Origin: Oerskovia enterophila
Lineage (GTDB): Bacteria; Actinomycetota; Actinomycetes; Actinomycetales; Cellulomonadaceae
Direction of reading: 5' to 3'
DNA: 64,000 bases
Assembly: GCF_001692445.1 (NCBI RefSeq)
Contig: NZ_MAQA01000011.1
Span: 29,245-93,244, forward strand
Shown: in pieces, positions 18,635-29,589 of the stretch
Layout of the letters: each line of letters opens with the position of its first letter
How positions within the stretch are numbered: the stretch's first letter is position 1
The notes under the pieces: model-generated
Seen by the model: only the letters and a program-made list of their open reading frames with translations
Databases searched by the model: none
Told to the model about the DNA's origin: nothing
Made by a program: the position numbers and the translations under genes

Positions 18635-19594
18635 ATGCCCAGGAAGCGCCCGAGCGCGGCACCGCCGCCCGTGCCCCCGTTGTTCACGACCGAAGAGACC
18701 CATCCCGAGATCGCCTCGATGCAGGCCGTGGCAGCCACAGAAGACTGGGCCGCGGTCGCCGCCCTCCTGGAGGAGCTGAGCCCGGTGGACCGGGACTTCG
18801 CCCTGAGGTACCTCTCCGACGTCGAGGGGGTCGAGGGACTGCTGGAGCGGGCCTTGGAGGACGACCCCCGCGACCCGTTGCTGCGGACCCTCCTCGCCGA
18901 GCGATACGTCCACATCGGGTGGGGGATCCGTAGCCGGTACCGCGCCGAGCACGTGTCTCGCGAACAGTTCGCGCAGTTCCACGACTGGCTGCGCAGAGCC
19001 GAGCAGATCCTCCTCGAGGTCTGCGCGGAGCACCCGACCTTCGTCCTCGCGTGGGACGTGCGTCTGACGACGGCCCGGGGGCTCGAGCTCGGGCACTCCG
19101 AGGCCCGCCGTCGCTACGGACGCTTGGCGTCGCTCGACCCGCACAGCTACGTCGCGCAGAAGGCGCTGCTCCAGCAGCTGTGCCCCAAGTGGAGCGGGAG
19201 CTGGGAGGACGCGCACGGGTTCGCGACCGAGTGCGCGGAGTCTGCCCCCGCCGGCGCGCCGAACGGGGCGGTCGTGGCGCTCGCGCACATCGAGCACTGG
19301 CTCGAGCTGGACCCGCCCGAGAAGGAGAGGTACATGGCGAGCGCTGCCGTCCGTGACGACCTCCGCCGGGCGGCTGCGCGGTCCGTGCGGCATCCCGAGC
19401 ACCGGGAGGACTTCCACTCGGTCGGGGCGCACAACGCGTTCGCCCTGGCCTTCCTGCTCGGGGACCACGCGGAGGATGCCGCGGCGCACCTCCGGGTGAT
19501 CGGCAACCGCGCCTCAGGCGCACCGTGGGACTACGTCGACGACCCCGTCACGTACTTCAGCTACTTCCGTGACGCCGCGCTGGCCGCGGGCTGA
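18635..19594 (+). CDS. Helical repeat (TPR-like) protein of unknown function
   Basis: The 319-residue product is soluble and mostly helical after a Pro-rich N-terminus. Ala/Leu-rich helix pairs (WAAVAALLEELSPVDRDFAL, GLLERALEDDPRDPLLRTLL, RRAEQILLEVCAEHP) and the KWSGSWEDAHGFATE motif resemble TPR-like proteins of the DUF4034 type, but the family name is uncertain. The ATG at 18635 follows GAGG. It ends 11 bases before the M16-like membrane protein, so the two are probably one operon and may work together. No catalytic motif is seen. Confidence 0.6.
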   Translation: MPRKRPSAAPPPVPPLFTTEETHPEIASMQAVAATEDWAAVAALLEELSPVDRDFALRYLSDVEGVEGLLERALEDDPRDPLLRTLLAERYVHIGWGIRSRYRAEHVSREQFAQFHDWLRRAEQILLEVCAEHPTFVLAWDVRLTTARGLELGHSEARRRYGRLASLDPHSYVAQKALLQQLCPKWSGSWEDAHGFATECAESAPAGAPNGAVVALAHIEHWLELDPPEKERYMASAAVRDDLRRAAARSVRHPEHREDFHSVGAHNAFALAFLLGDHAEDAAAHLRVIGNRASGAPWDYVDDPVTYFSYFRDAALAAG

Positions 19595-19605
19595 GAGGGA
19601 TCGAC

Positions 19606-21417
19606 ATGTCCGCACAGATCGACATCGCCGCGCAGGGCACGCAGGAAGAGGTCGTCGCGGGCGGCCTCGCCGCGCTCGCCTCCGTGGCGCACATGGTCAG
19701 CTCCTCGACGGTCGACGGCATCCCGGTGCTGTTCGCGGCGCGTGCGATCGAGCAGGACGGGCAGCGCACCGCCGGCCTGTTCTTCCGGGTGGGGAGCGCG
19801 GACGAGACGCTCGCGACCGCCGGGATCACCCATCTCGTGGAGCACCTGGCGCTGCACGGCCGCCAGCTCGCGGAGGGGCACCACAACGGCGTGACGGCCG
19901 AGGGGTACACCCTGTTCCACGTGCACGGGACCGACGAGGAGGTCGTGGCCTATCTCAACGGCGTGTGCGCGGCGCTCACCGACCTTCCGACGAGCCGGAT
20001 GGACGTCGAGAAGCAGATCCTGCGGACCGAGGCGCAGCGCCGGGCGGGCGGGCCCTTCCGCCCCATGCGTCAATGGCGCTACGGCGCTCAGACCTACGGA
20101 CTGGCCGGGTACGACGAGCTGGGCACCCGCCGGCTCGGCGCCGACGACGTGCGAGCCTGGGCCGGGGAGCGGTTCACGCGGGACAACGCCGTGCTGTTCG
20201 TCACGGGCGACGCGCTTCCTGAGGGGCTGGACCTGTCGCTGCCCTCCGGCGCGCGGATCCCGGCACCCACGGCGAGCAGCGCGCTGCCGCAGACTCCGGC
20301 GTTCTTCCAGGGGGAGGACGGGCACGTCGTGCTGGACGCCGTCGTGGAGCGGTCGGCGGCCGCGATCGTGCTGGCGCAGGTCGCTGCGCGCGCACTCTTC
20401 CGCGACCTGCGAGAGGTGGGCGGGTACTCGTACACCGCGGACGGCGACTACTCCCGGCGAGACGCCACGCACGCCACGTTCACGTTGTACGCCGACGCGT
20501 TGCCCCAGCAGCAGGGCGCAGTCGTCGGCGGCATGATCGACACCCTTGCCCGGCTCCGGCTCGGGGTGATCGAGCAGGCCGAGCTCGACGCCGTGCGGGT
20601 GCCGCTGCTCAAGTGGCTCGACTCGCCGGATCTTGCGGCTGACCTGCTGCCGACGTACGCGCTCGACGTCCTGCTCGAACACCCGGTGAAGACTCCGGAG
20701 ACGTCTCGGGCCGAGCTCGAGGCCGTCACGGTCGAGGACCTGCGCCGGGTTGCGGAGGACGTCTGGGCGGGGGCTCTGCTCCAGGTGCCGGGACGGGCCG
20801 GGGCCGAGTGGGCGGGCCTGGCCGTCGCGCCGCAGTGGTCGGCGGCCGCTGTCGAGGGGATCCGCTACCCGCGCGTCGACAACCCGGACGTCGCCCTCGT
20901 GATCGGGTTGGCGGGAGTCAGCCTGACGACCCCGGACGGTGCGGCGACGGTCCTCTTCGAGGATTGCCAGCTCCTGTCGGCGAGACCCGACGGGGCCCGC
21001 CATCTGATCGGGGCCGACGGCTTCGCCGTCGCGATCGAGCCCACCCTGCACGTCGGCCTGAACGGCCCCTCGATCGAGCAGGGCGTTGACGCCCGCGTGC
21101 CCGAGCACCTGGTCGCCAGACTCCCCGCCCGTGACCCGCAGGAGATTCCCCAGCCGCGCCCGCCCACGCAGGACGTGGGTGCACGCGCTGGGATCGGCGG
21201 GTGGATCGACCGGCACCTCGACCTGAGCGTGAACCTGCTGCGTCAGGTGTTCCTCGTCGTGCTCGCGCTCGGGGTGGTCGTCACCCTGCAGACCGAGTTC
21301 GTCGGGAGCGCCCTGGTCGTCCTGCTCCTGGTCTGGGGCATCGTGCAGGGAAGCGTGGGGATCGCGTGGTGGCTCGCCGTGAGAAGGCGGCGTGAGGTGG
21401 GTGCGGCACGGAGGTGA
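19606..21417 (+). CDS. M16-like zinc peptidase with C-terminal membrane anchor
   Basis: The 603-residue product has an N-terminal M16 (pitrilysin-type) domain with the inverted zinc motif HLVEH (H76-H80, catalytic E79) and a candidate third ligand E142 in the helix DVEKQILRTEAQRR. A second M16-like half contains ALFRDLREVGGYSYTADGDYSRRD (about 265-290). Residues about 425-520 look like a beta-rich PH-like module, and two hydrophobic helices near 545-590 put the protein in the membrane. M16 enzymes are usually soluble or two-subunit, so this layout is unusual. A GAGAGG site precedes the ATG. It is probably co-transcribed with the TPR-like gene upstream. Substrate unknown. Confidence 0.7.
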   Translation: MSAQIDIAAQGTQEEVVAGGLAALASVAHMVSSSTVDGIPVLFAARAIEQDGQRTAGLFFRVGSADETLATAGITHLVEHLALHGRQLAEGHHNGVTAEGYTLFHVHGTDEEVVAYLNGVCAALTDLPTSRMDVEKQILRTEAQRRAGGPFRPMRQWRYGAQTYGLAGYDELGTRRLGADDVRAWAGERFTRDNAVLFVTGDALPEGLDLSLPSGARIPAPTASSALPQTPAFFQGEDGHVVLDAVVERSAAAIVLAQVAARALFRDLREVGGYSYTADGDYSRRDATHATFTLYADALPQQQGAVVGGMIDTLARLRLGVIEQAELDAVRVPLLKWLDSPDLAADLLPTYALDVLLEHPVKTPETSRAELEAVTVEDLRRVAEDVWAGALLQVPGRAGAEWAGLAVAPQWSAAAVEGIRYPRVDNPDVALVIGLAGVSLTTPDGAATVLFEDCQLLSARPDGARHLIGADGFAVAIEPTLHVGLNGPSIEQGVDARVPEHLVARLPARDPQEIPQPRPPTQDVGARAGIGGWIDRHLDLSVNLLRQVFLVVLALGVVVTLQTEFVGSALVVLLLVWGIVQGSVGIAWWLAVRRRREVGAARR

Positions 21418-21440
21418 AGAGGCCGCTCCGAGCCAGGTAG

Positions 21441-21488
21441 CGGGCTCCGTACGTCGACGTCCCGTGGCAGGGAGACGTTCGGAGCCCG
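21441..21488 (+). terminator. Imperfect hairpin after the M16-like gene
   Basis: CGGGCTCCG (21441-21449) pairs with CGGAGCCCG (21480-21488), and the pairing continues inward with one mismatch and a 4-base bulge to GTCCC/GGGAG. It starts 24 bases after the stop codon and is a probable terminator. Confidence 0.6.
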
Positions 21489-21619
21489 ACCGACGCCGAC
21501 GACGTCCCGGCGAGGAGTGGGACGGGCCGGACAGCGAAGGAGTCTGGGGCCTCGCTCTCCGAGGGCTGTGCCCCACGCGGTGGACGTCCGACCATCCCGG
21601 GCTCGCGAGCGACCTGTCG

Positions 21620-21862
21620 TTGGTGGACGAGGTGCCGCGCCGGCTCGGGTTGCCACGTGCTGCCAGCGACCAGCGAGGAGCTGCCGAGCGCCCTGGGCTC
21701 GAGTGGACCCTGCCTGCGCTCGAGGACGGCGAGGTCGCGGTCCTCGCGTGCGCCGTCTCCTGGACGCCGTACGACGCGGAGTCGGTGTGGGCCTGGCTGT
21801 CCGTGGACGTCGGGCCGGAGTACGTGGTCCGCCACGCGATGCGCCCGGCGCCCGTCCGCTGA
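21620..21862 (+). CDS. Possible small ORF or gene remnant
   Basis: The stretch 21418-21889 has no clear gene apart from the hairpin and this frame. The last 50 residues (EVAVLACAVSWTPYDAESVWAWLSVDVGPEYVV) look protein-like, with alternating hydrophobic residues. There is no ATG, no ribosome-binding site and no recognised family. The frame could open at TTG 21620 or GTG 21623 and runs open back through the hairpin. It may be the decayed end of a gene. Function unknown. Confidence 0.22.
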   Translation: MVDEVPRRLGLPRAASDQRGAAERPGLEWTLPALEDGEVAVLACAVSWTPYDAESVWAWLSVDVGPEYVVRHAMRPAPVR

Positions 21863-21889
21863 ACGCGACGTCCCGGCGGACGCCCGCGC

Positions 21890-22357
21890 TCAGTCCTGCG
21901 CGAGCCGTGCCGGGAACCCGCCCGTGGCCACGGGGCCCCAGCCGGTGATCGTCACGCGCAGCAGCGACTTGCCCTGCGCGACCATGGCCCGGCGGTACTC
22001 GTCCCAGTCGGGGTGCTCCCCGGCGATCGAGCGGTAGTACTCGACGAGGGGCTCGACCGAGTCGGGCAGGTCGATCACCTCGGCCGTGCCGTCGACCTGG
22101 ACCCAGGCGTCGTCGAAGTCCTCGCCCAGGATGCACAGCGAGGCGGCGGGGTCGCGCCGCAGGTTCACGGCCTTGGCGCGGTCGGGGTAGGTCGAGACCA
22201 CGACGCGCCCCTCGCCGTCGACCCCGTACGCGACGGGGCTCATCTGCGGGGCGCCGCCCGCGCGCCGGGTGAGCAGCACGGCCCGCCGGTTGGCGCGCAG
22301 GAACGCGACGAGCTCTGCGCGTCCGATCCGGTCCGTGGTCGCGATCCGCCTGGCCAT
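21890..22357 (-). CDS. PPOX-class F420-dependent oxidoreductase
   Basis: The 155-residue product belongs to the split beta-barrel flavin/F420-binding family (pyridoxamine 5'-phosphate oxidase-like). Family features are LRANRRAVLLTRRAGGAPQMSPVAY, VVVSTYPDRAKAVNLRRDP, and the C-terminal PDWDEYRRAMVAQGKSLLRVT and WGPVATGGFP, which match the TIGR03618-type subgroup. Such enzymes reduce varied substrates, and the real one is unknown. The ATG at 22357 has an AGGAGG site 4 bases upstream; the longer open frame beyond it overlaps the aspS promoter. Transcribed divergently from aspS. Confidence 0.85.
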   Translation of the reverse strand: MARRIATTDRIGRAELVAFLRANRRAVLLTRRAGGAPQMSPVAYGVDGEGRVVVSTYPDRAKAVNLRRDPAASLCILGEDFDDAWVQVDGTAEVIDLPDSVEPLVEYYRSIAGEHPDWDEYRRAMVAQGKSLLRVTITGWGPVATGGFPARLAQD

Positions 22358-22404
22358 GCGTGCCTCCTGGGGAGAGTTCTCCTGAACGTGGTCCGCCCAC
22401 AGAC

Positions 22405-22410
22405 TAGACT
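22405..22410 (+). promoter_or_regulatory. -10 box for aspS
   Basis: TAGACT at 22405-22410 lies 83 bases before the aspS GTG, in the divergent region with the PPOX gene. The -35 candidate, CTGAAC at 22382-22387, is weak. Confidence 0.5.
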
Positions 22411-22493
22411 CGTCCGCGTGCGTCGTCTGCGCACTCCCCACTCCCATCCCGGGACGCCACTGTGCGCCCCGGCATGTTCCGGAAGGACTCTCC

Positions 22494-24322
<1,829 letters not shown>

Positions 24323-24326
<4 letters not shown>

Positions 24327-25168
24327 CCGCCCCGGACACCCGCACGCAGGCAAGGACGCTGGGAGGCTCGACCGGTCTGACGGACCGGTGGGCCTCCCAC
24401 CCCTTTGTCCTGACGGACCTCGCGGAGTGGGACGTGCGCGGGGTGTGGCAGGACGAGCAGGCGTGCGTGCTGAGCGTGGCGCTCGCGGCCCCGGCGGCCG
24501 GGATCGAGGGGCCCGACGGCGCCGCTCGCCCCGCGCAGGCCGTCGGCCTGTGGGGCGTGGGGTCGGCCGGGGCGACGGCGGACCTGCTGGCCCGCGTCGT
24601 GGGCTCGGGCGCGATCGGCGACCGTGTGGTCAGCGCGGGGCTGCCGCGCGGGACGCTCGGCCTCCTGGCGGACCGCGTCGCTGGCGAGGACCTGCCGGCC
24701 GTCCTGCGCGACGGCGACGGACGGTCGGTGTCGAGCTGGGACTTCCTCGCCACGCGCGAGGCCCCCGCCGCCCAGCCGGGCGAGGATCGGGTCGAGGCCC
24801 TGACCGGGCCGTCGGCCGCGGCCGAGGTGCGCGCGTGCCTGGACGTCGCGAACCCGCTCGCGGAGATGAGCCCCGAGGACCCGTGGGCCCGCTGGTGGGG
24901 CTGGCGCGACCCGGACGGTGCGTTGCGCGGGGTCGTCGGAGCCCGGCAGGTCGAGCCGGGCACGCCCTGGGCGCTGGGCAGCATCGCGACCGACCCCGCC
25001 TGGCGGGGGCACGGCATCGCCGCGGCCACCACGGCCGTCGTGACCCGGGCCGGGCTGGCGGAGGCCGGCTGGGTGACCCTGGGCATGTACGCCGACAACG
25101 CCGCGGCACGCCGCGTCTACACCCGGCTGGGCTACGCCGTGGTGCAGGAGTTCGAGAGCCGCCACTGA
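24323..25168 (+). CDS. GNAT-family N-acetyltransferase
   Basis: The 281-residue product has a C-terminal GNAT domain with the acetyl-CoA-binding motif in [21 protein letters not shown] and the closing [21 protein letters not shown]. The N-terminal about 150 residues are a divergent, degenerate-looking GNAT half. The GTG start overlaps the aspS stop by 4 bases, implying coupled expression. The acceptor substrate is unknown. It ends just before a long bidirectional hairpin. Confidence 0.85.
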
Positions 25169-25184
25169 CCCGGCCTGCCATCGG

Positions 25185-25235
25185 GTGCGGAGCTCTCGTG
25201 CCACACGCCCGGCGTGTCGCACGAGAGCTCCGCAC
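25185..25235. terminator. Bidirectional terminator between convergent genes
   Basis: A perfect 17-bp stem (25185-25201 with 25219-25235, GTGCGGAGCTCTCGTGC) encloses a second 7-bp inner stem (ACACGCC/GGCGTGT). It sits between the GNAT stop and the convergent MMPL stop, so it can terminate both. Confidence 0.85.
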
Positions 25236-25260
25236 TCGACGGAGCAGGGGGCAGCGCCGG

Positions 25261-27504
25261 TCAGTGCGTGATCGAGAACCTCGAGTACAACCACCTGAGG
25301 TGCTTGGGGGCCCACCAGTTGGCCCGGCCCAGGAGCGTCATGGTGGCCGGCACCAGCAGGATCCGCACGATCGTCGCGTCGATGAAGACCGCAACCGCCA
25401 GCGCGAACCCGACCTCCTTGATGACGAGGAGCTCGCCGAACACGAAGCCCGCGAAGACCACGATGATGATGGCCGCGGCCGAGGTGATGATGCGCCCGGA
25501 CCGCTGCAGGCCCAGCCGCACGGCCTCGTCGTTGGACAGCCCCGCGTCGTGCAGCTCCTTGATGCGCGAGAGCAGGAAGACCTCGTAGTCCATGGCCAGG
25601 CCGAACGCGAACGCGATCACGAGCGCCACGACGTAGGTCTCGATCCCGCCCGCCGACGAGAAGTCCAGCACCCCCTCGAGGTGCCCCTCCTGGAACACCC
25701 ACACGAGCACGCCCAGAGACGCGGCCAGCGACAGCGCGTTGGTCAGCAGCGCCTTGACCGGGATGAGCACCGAGCCCGTCATGAGGAACAGCAGCACGAA
25801 CGTCGCCACCACGACGATCCCCACGGCCCACCACACCCGGTCCGCGAGCGCCGCCCGGAAGTCGACCTGCCCGGCCGCCTGGCCCGTGACGTAGAAGTCG
25901 AAGCCGGGGTCCAGGGCCCGCACCTCGTCCACCACGGCCACGGCCTCGGGGCCGCCCGCGTCGTCGGTGTCGACATGGACCCCGACGACCGCGTGGTCGG
26001 TGCCGACGGCGACCGCCGGGTCGACCCGCTCGACGTGCTCGAGGCCCGCGATCTCCTCGGCCCAGGCCTGGGCCTGCTCGGGCGTGGAGTCGGTCACGAC
26101 GCGCAGGTCGGGGGCCTCGGACGCGGGGAACTGGGCGGTGACCTCGTCGACGAACTCGCGCTGGGGCGAGCTCTGGGGCAGGAGCTCGATGCCCGAGTTG
26201 CGCATCTGCAGCCCCAGGACGGGCAGCGCCAGGACGATCAGGACCGCCACGGTGCCGAGCATGACCCACACCGGGTGGCGCTGGACGCGTCCGGTCAGGC
26301 GGGAGAAGACGCCCTCGTCGGACTGGACGTCGGCGGTGCGCGCCAGGACGGCCCGCAGGCCGGGGACGCGGCTGAGGACGCTGGGGGCCACCAGCCGGTG
26401 CCCGGCGAGGGCGAGCAGCGCGGGCACGAGCGTCATGGCGGTGGCCACGGCGATCAGGATGATCGCGAGCCCGGCCGCGCCGATCGCCCGCAGGATGTCG
26501 GGCTCGAAGACCATGAGTCCCGCGATGGAGATGGCGACGGTCAGCGCCGAGAAGGCGACGGTCCGCCCCGCGGTGGCCATGGTGCGCACGACCGCAGTCG
26601 TGACCTCGGTCCGGGCCGCGGGGTCCGGGGTGCCGGCCGGGGAGGGGTCCCGCTCGTCGACGAGCCGGTGCAGCTCCTCGCGGAAGCGCGAGACGATCAG
26701 CAGCCCGTAGTCGATCGACAGGCCCAGGCCCAGCAGCGTCACGACGTTGACGACCGACGCGTCGATCGTGAGCGGGTACGACAGGGCGAGCAGGACGCCC
26801 AGGCCCGCGCCGATCGAGGCGATGGCCCCGGCCATGGGCATCGCGGCCGCGAGGAACCCGCCGAAGACGAGCACCATGACGAGCAGCGCGATGGGCAGGG
26901 CGATCATCTCGCCCGTGGTGAGGTCCTTCTCGACCTGGGACGTGATGGCCTCGACGATCAGGTCGTTGCTCGAGACGAGCCCCGTCGCGCCCGGCGCGGC
27001 CTCGGCCAGGTCCGCGGGAACGGCCTCGAGGCGTTCGACGACGTCGCTCGCCGCGACGGCCGTGGTCTGCTCGTCGAGGCCCGCCTCGAGCGTGACCGAC
27101 ACCAGGAACCCGTCCCCGTCGGCCGCGACGAGGGACTGGGCGGCCTCGGTCTCGACGCCCCCGGGGATCACGAACGGGTCGACGACCGTCGCGACCCCGG
27201 TGATCGCGTCGAGCTGCTGGTGCACGGGGTCCATGGCCTCGGCGACCGCGGGGTCGGCCGGGTCGGCGCCGCTCACGAGCAGCGAGATCTCCTCGCCCGT
27301 CGTGTCCTGGTCGGTCAGGATCTGCGTCCCGCGCTCGCTCTGCGAGCCCGGGACGGCGGGCTCACCCGTGGTCAGGCGGTCGAACAGGCTCTCGCCGTGG
27401 ACCCCCACGACGGCGAGCGCGAAGCCGAGGACGGTCAGCACGACCCAGACGGCGACGGTCAGGCGGGGACGGTGGGCGACGGCGCGCCCCAGGCTCTCGA
27501 ACAC
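25261..27504 (-). CDS. MMPL/RND-family transporter
   Basis: The 747-residue product is an inner-membrane MMPL-type transporter with two repeats, each having one helix, a large extracytoplasmic loop and a five-helix bundle. The family's Asp-Tyr pairs are in the fourth helix of each half (LGLSIDYGLLIVSRFREEL and FGLAMDYEVFLLSRIKELHD). MMPL proteins export lipids or drugs; the substrate here is unknown. The GTG at 27504 was chosen because the conserved N-terminus FESLGRAVAHRPRLTVAVWVVL starts there and GAGGTG lies upstream; longer extensions lack homology. Confidence 0.9.
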   Translation of the reverse strand: MFESLGRAVAHRPRLTVAVWVVLTVLGFALAVVGVHGESLFDRLTTGEPAVPGSQSERGTQILTDQDTTGEEISLLVSGADPADPAVAEAMDPVHQQLDAITGVATVVDPFVIPGGVETEAAQSLVAADGDGFLVSVTLEAGLDEQTTAVAASDVVERLEAVPADLAEAAPGATGLVSSNDLIVEAITSQVEKDLTTGEMIALPIALLVMVLVFGGFLAAAMPMAGAIASIGAGLGVLLALSYPLTIDASVVNVVTLLGLGLSIDYGLLIVSRFREELHRLVDERDPSPAGTPDPAARTEVTTAVVRTMATAGRTVAFSALTVAISIAGLMVFEPDILRAIGAAGLAIILIAVATAMTLVPALLALAGHRLVAPSVLSRVPGLRAVLARTADVQSDEGVFSRLTGRVQRHPVWVMLGTVAVLIVLALPVLGLQMRNSGIELLPQSSPQREFVDEVTAQFPASEAPDLRVVTDSTPEQAQAWAEEIAGLEHVERVDPAVAVGTDHAVVGVHVDTDDAGGPEAVAVVDEVRALDPGFDFYVTGQAAGQVDFRAALADRVWWAVGIVVVATFVLLFLMTGSVLIPVKALLTNALSLAASLGVLVWVFQEGHLEGVLDFSSAGGIETYVVALVIAFAFGLAMDYEVFLLSRIKELHDAGLSNDEAVRLGLQRSGRIITSAAAIIIVVFAGFVFGELLVIKEVGFALAVAVFIDATIVRILLVPATMTLLGRANWWAPKHLRWLYSRFSITH

Positions 27505-27745
27505 CCGGTCAGCATGGCACCTCGGCCGGGACCTCGCCGGGTCGTGCAGGATGTGAGCGGACCGCTCCCACGGTGTGCGACGGCACGGTGCGACAGGGCC
27601 CTCGGGGCACGGCGTGGCGCAGGCTCGTGGACGGGTGCGGCAGGTGCCGTGCCGACCTGCCCGGGCCCGCCCGCGCGAGCGCCGGTGCGGGCCGGCACGA
27701 GGCCGCCCGAGCGGGCGCGTGTCGGTGCGTGTGGGTGGCGGTGCG

Positions 27746-27751
27746 TAGGCT
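27746..27751 (+). promoter_or_regulatory. -10 box of a probable leaderless rarA promoter
   Basis: TAGGCT at 27746-27751 is followed by 6 bases and then the ATG at 27758. Transcription would begin at or next to the start codon, giving a leaderless mRNA. aroQ shows the same TAGGCT-N6-ATG layout. Confidence 0.5.
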
Positions 27752-27757
27752 CGGGGC

Positions 27758-29302
27758 ATGCTTCCCGGGATGGACCTGTTCGACGCCGCGACCTCCGGCA
27801 CCCAGGGGACACCCCGCCCGGGGCCGGGCTCGCCCCTCGCTGTGCGCATGCGCCCCGCGGCCCTCGAGGAGGTGGCCGGGCAGGAGCACCTGCTGGTCGC
27901 CGGCTCGCCGCTGCGACGCCTGATCGACGTGGACGGACCCGGCGCCTCGCGCGCGGCCCCCGGCTCGGTCATCCTGTGGGGCCCGCCCGGCACGGGCAAG
28001 ACGACCCTCGCCTACCTCATCGCCTCGACCTCCGGCCGGCGCTTCGTCGAGCTCTCGGCCGTGACCGCGGGCGTCAAGGACGTGCGCCAGGTCATCGACG
28101 ACGCCCGGCGCCGCCTGGCCACGGGCGGCGAGGAGACCGTCCTGTTCATCGACGAGGTCCACCGCTTCTCCAAGTCCCAGCAGGACGCGCTGCTGCCCAG
28201 CGTGGAGAACCGCTGGGTCACCCTCGTGGCGGCCACCACCGAGAACCCGAGCTTCTCGGTCAACTCGCCGCTGCTCTCGCGCTCCCTCCTGCTGACCCTC
28301 AAGCCCCTCACGTCCGGCGACGTGCGCGCCCTGGTGCGGCGCGCGCTCGTCGACGAACGCGGTCTGGGCGGGGCCGTCACGCTCGCGGAGGAGGCCGAGG
28401 AGCACCTGGTCCGCCTCGCGGGCGGCGACGCCCGCAAGGCCCTGACGATCCTCGAGGCCGCCGCGGGCGCCGCGCTCTCGGAGGTGCCGGACGCCCCGGT
28501 GCGCACCACGGGTCCGGACGACGACGCGCCGGACCCGGGCGACGCCGTCGGGCCGGCGGCCACGGACGGTCCGGGGGAGGGGACGGATACGCCTGACAGT
28601 GCGGGCGACGACGGGTCCGAGCCCGCCGAGACCGCAGAGGCGCCGGCGAGCACGCGACCCAGCGGCACCGTGGTCGTCGACCTCGAGACCATGGAGCGCG
28701 CGATCGACGTCGCCGCGGTCCGCTACGACCGCGACGGCGACCAGCACTACGACGTCACGAGCGCCTTCATCAAGTCCGTGCGCGGATCCGACGTCGACGC
28801 GTCCCTGCACTACCTGGCACGCATGATCGCCGCGGGCGAGGACCCCCGGTTCATCGCCCGGCGCATCGTCATCTCGGCCGCGGAGGACGTCGGCATGGCC
28901 GACCCCAGCGCCCTGCAGACCGCGGTCGCCGCGGCCCAGGCCGTCGCGCTCATCGGCATGCCGGAGGCCCGGATCATCCTCGCCGAGGCCGTCGTGCACC
29001 TCGCGACGGCCCCCAAGTCCAACGCGGCCTACCTCGGGATCGACGCGGCGCTCGCGGACGTGCGGGCCGGCAAGGTCGGCACGGTGCCCGCTCACCTGCG
29101 CGACGCCCACTACGCGGGGGCCAAGGAGCTCGGGCACGGCAAGGGGTACAAGTACGCGCACGACGCCCCGCACGCGGTCGCGCGCCAGCAGTACCTGCCG
29201 GACGTCCTGCAGGGCACCCGCTACTACACCCCCACCGACCGCGGGTTCGAGCGCTCGGTGACCGAGCGGCTCGAGCGGATCCGGCAGATCCTGGGCGACT
29301 GA
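27758..29302 (+). CDS. rarA: Replication-associated recombination protein RarA (MgsA)
   Basis: RarA is a clamp-loader-like AAA+ ATPase acting at stalled replication forks. The 514-residue product has Walker A GPPGTGKT (75-82), Walker [10 protein letters not shown] (129-137), the sensor [18 protein letters not shown] and the C-terminal domain with [16 protein letters not shown] and [14 protein letters not shown]. An acidic Pro/Asp/Ala-rich linker of about 60 residues (242-303) is inserted between the AAA+ lid and the C-terminal domain. The start is ATG 27758 if leaderless, or ATG 27770 (MDLFDAA), which matches many homologues. Confidence 0.95.
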   Translation: MLPGMDLFDAATSGTQGTPRPGPGSPLAVRMRPAALEEVAGQEHLLVAGSPLRRLIDVDGPGASRAAPGSVILWGPPGTGKTTLAYLIASTSGRRFVELSAVTAGVKDVRQVIDDARRRLATGGEETVLFIDEVHRFSKSQQDALLPSVENRWVTLVAATTENPSFSVNSPLLSRSLLLTLKPLTSGDVRALVRRALVDERGLGGAVTLAEEAEEHLVRLAGGDARKALTILEAAAGAALSEVPDAPVRTTGPDDDAPDPGDAVGPAATDGPGEGTDTPDSAGDDGSEPAETAEAPASTRPSGTVVVDLETMERAIDVAAVRYDRDGDQHYDVTSAFIKSVRGSDVDASLHYLARMIAAGEDPRFIARRIVISAAEDVGMADPSALQTAVAAAQAVALIGMPEARIILAEAVVHLATAPKSNAAYLGIDAALADVRAGKVGTVPAHLRDAHYAGAKELGHGKGYKYAHDAPHAVARQQYLPDVLQGTRYYTPTDRGFERSVTERLERIRQILGD

Positions 29303-29389
29303 GGGCCGGCGGACAGAGCGAGGGCCGGTCGCCGTCAGGTCGCCGGGGCCCGTGACCAGGGCACGGACCGCCCCCCGCGCCCCGTGCGG

Positions 29390-29395
29390 TAGACT
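29390..29395 (+). promoter_or_regulatory. -10 box for rpsD
   Basis: TAGACT at 29390-29395 lies 194 bases before the rpsD GTG, giving a leader of about 187 nt that includes an 8-bp hairpin (29467-29474 with 29479-29486). No clear -35 box is seen. Confidence 0.5.
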
Positions 29396-29466
29396 TCTCA
29401 GGTTGTCTCCGCCCGTCAGGGCAGGGACGGCCACCTGGGACCTCGGCCCCGCAGCCCCGCAGGACA

Positions 29467-29486
29467 CCCTCGACGCACGTCGAGGG
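29467..29486 (+). promoter_or_regulatory. Leader hairpin upstream of rpsD
   Basis: CCCTCGAC pairs with GTCGAGGG around a GCAC loop in the long rpsD leader. S4 represses its own mRNA in several bacteria, so an autoregulatory role is possible but not shown by the sequence. Confidence 0.35.
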
Positions 29487-29589
29487 GAGTCGCATCCTCA
29501 CGGATCACGGCGGTGGCTCATCGGCTGGTCCCGCACCCGGCAATCCGCACGGGTGTGACGTCAAGAACACGACAGGACAGGAACACACT

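Noticed and set aside
25185..25235. Mobile-element inverted repeat or attachment site
   Set aside because: The nested palindrome lies exactly between two convergent stop codons, without transposase, target duplication or partner copy, so a bidirectional terminator explains it.
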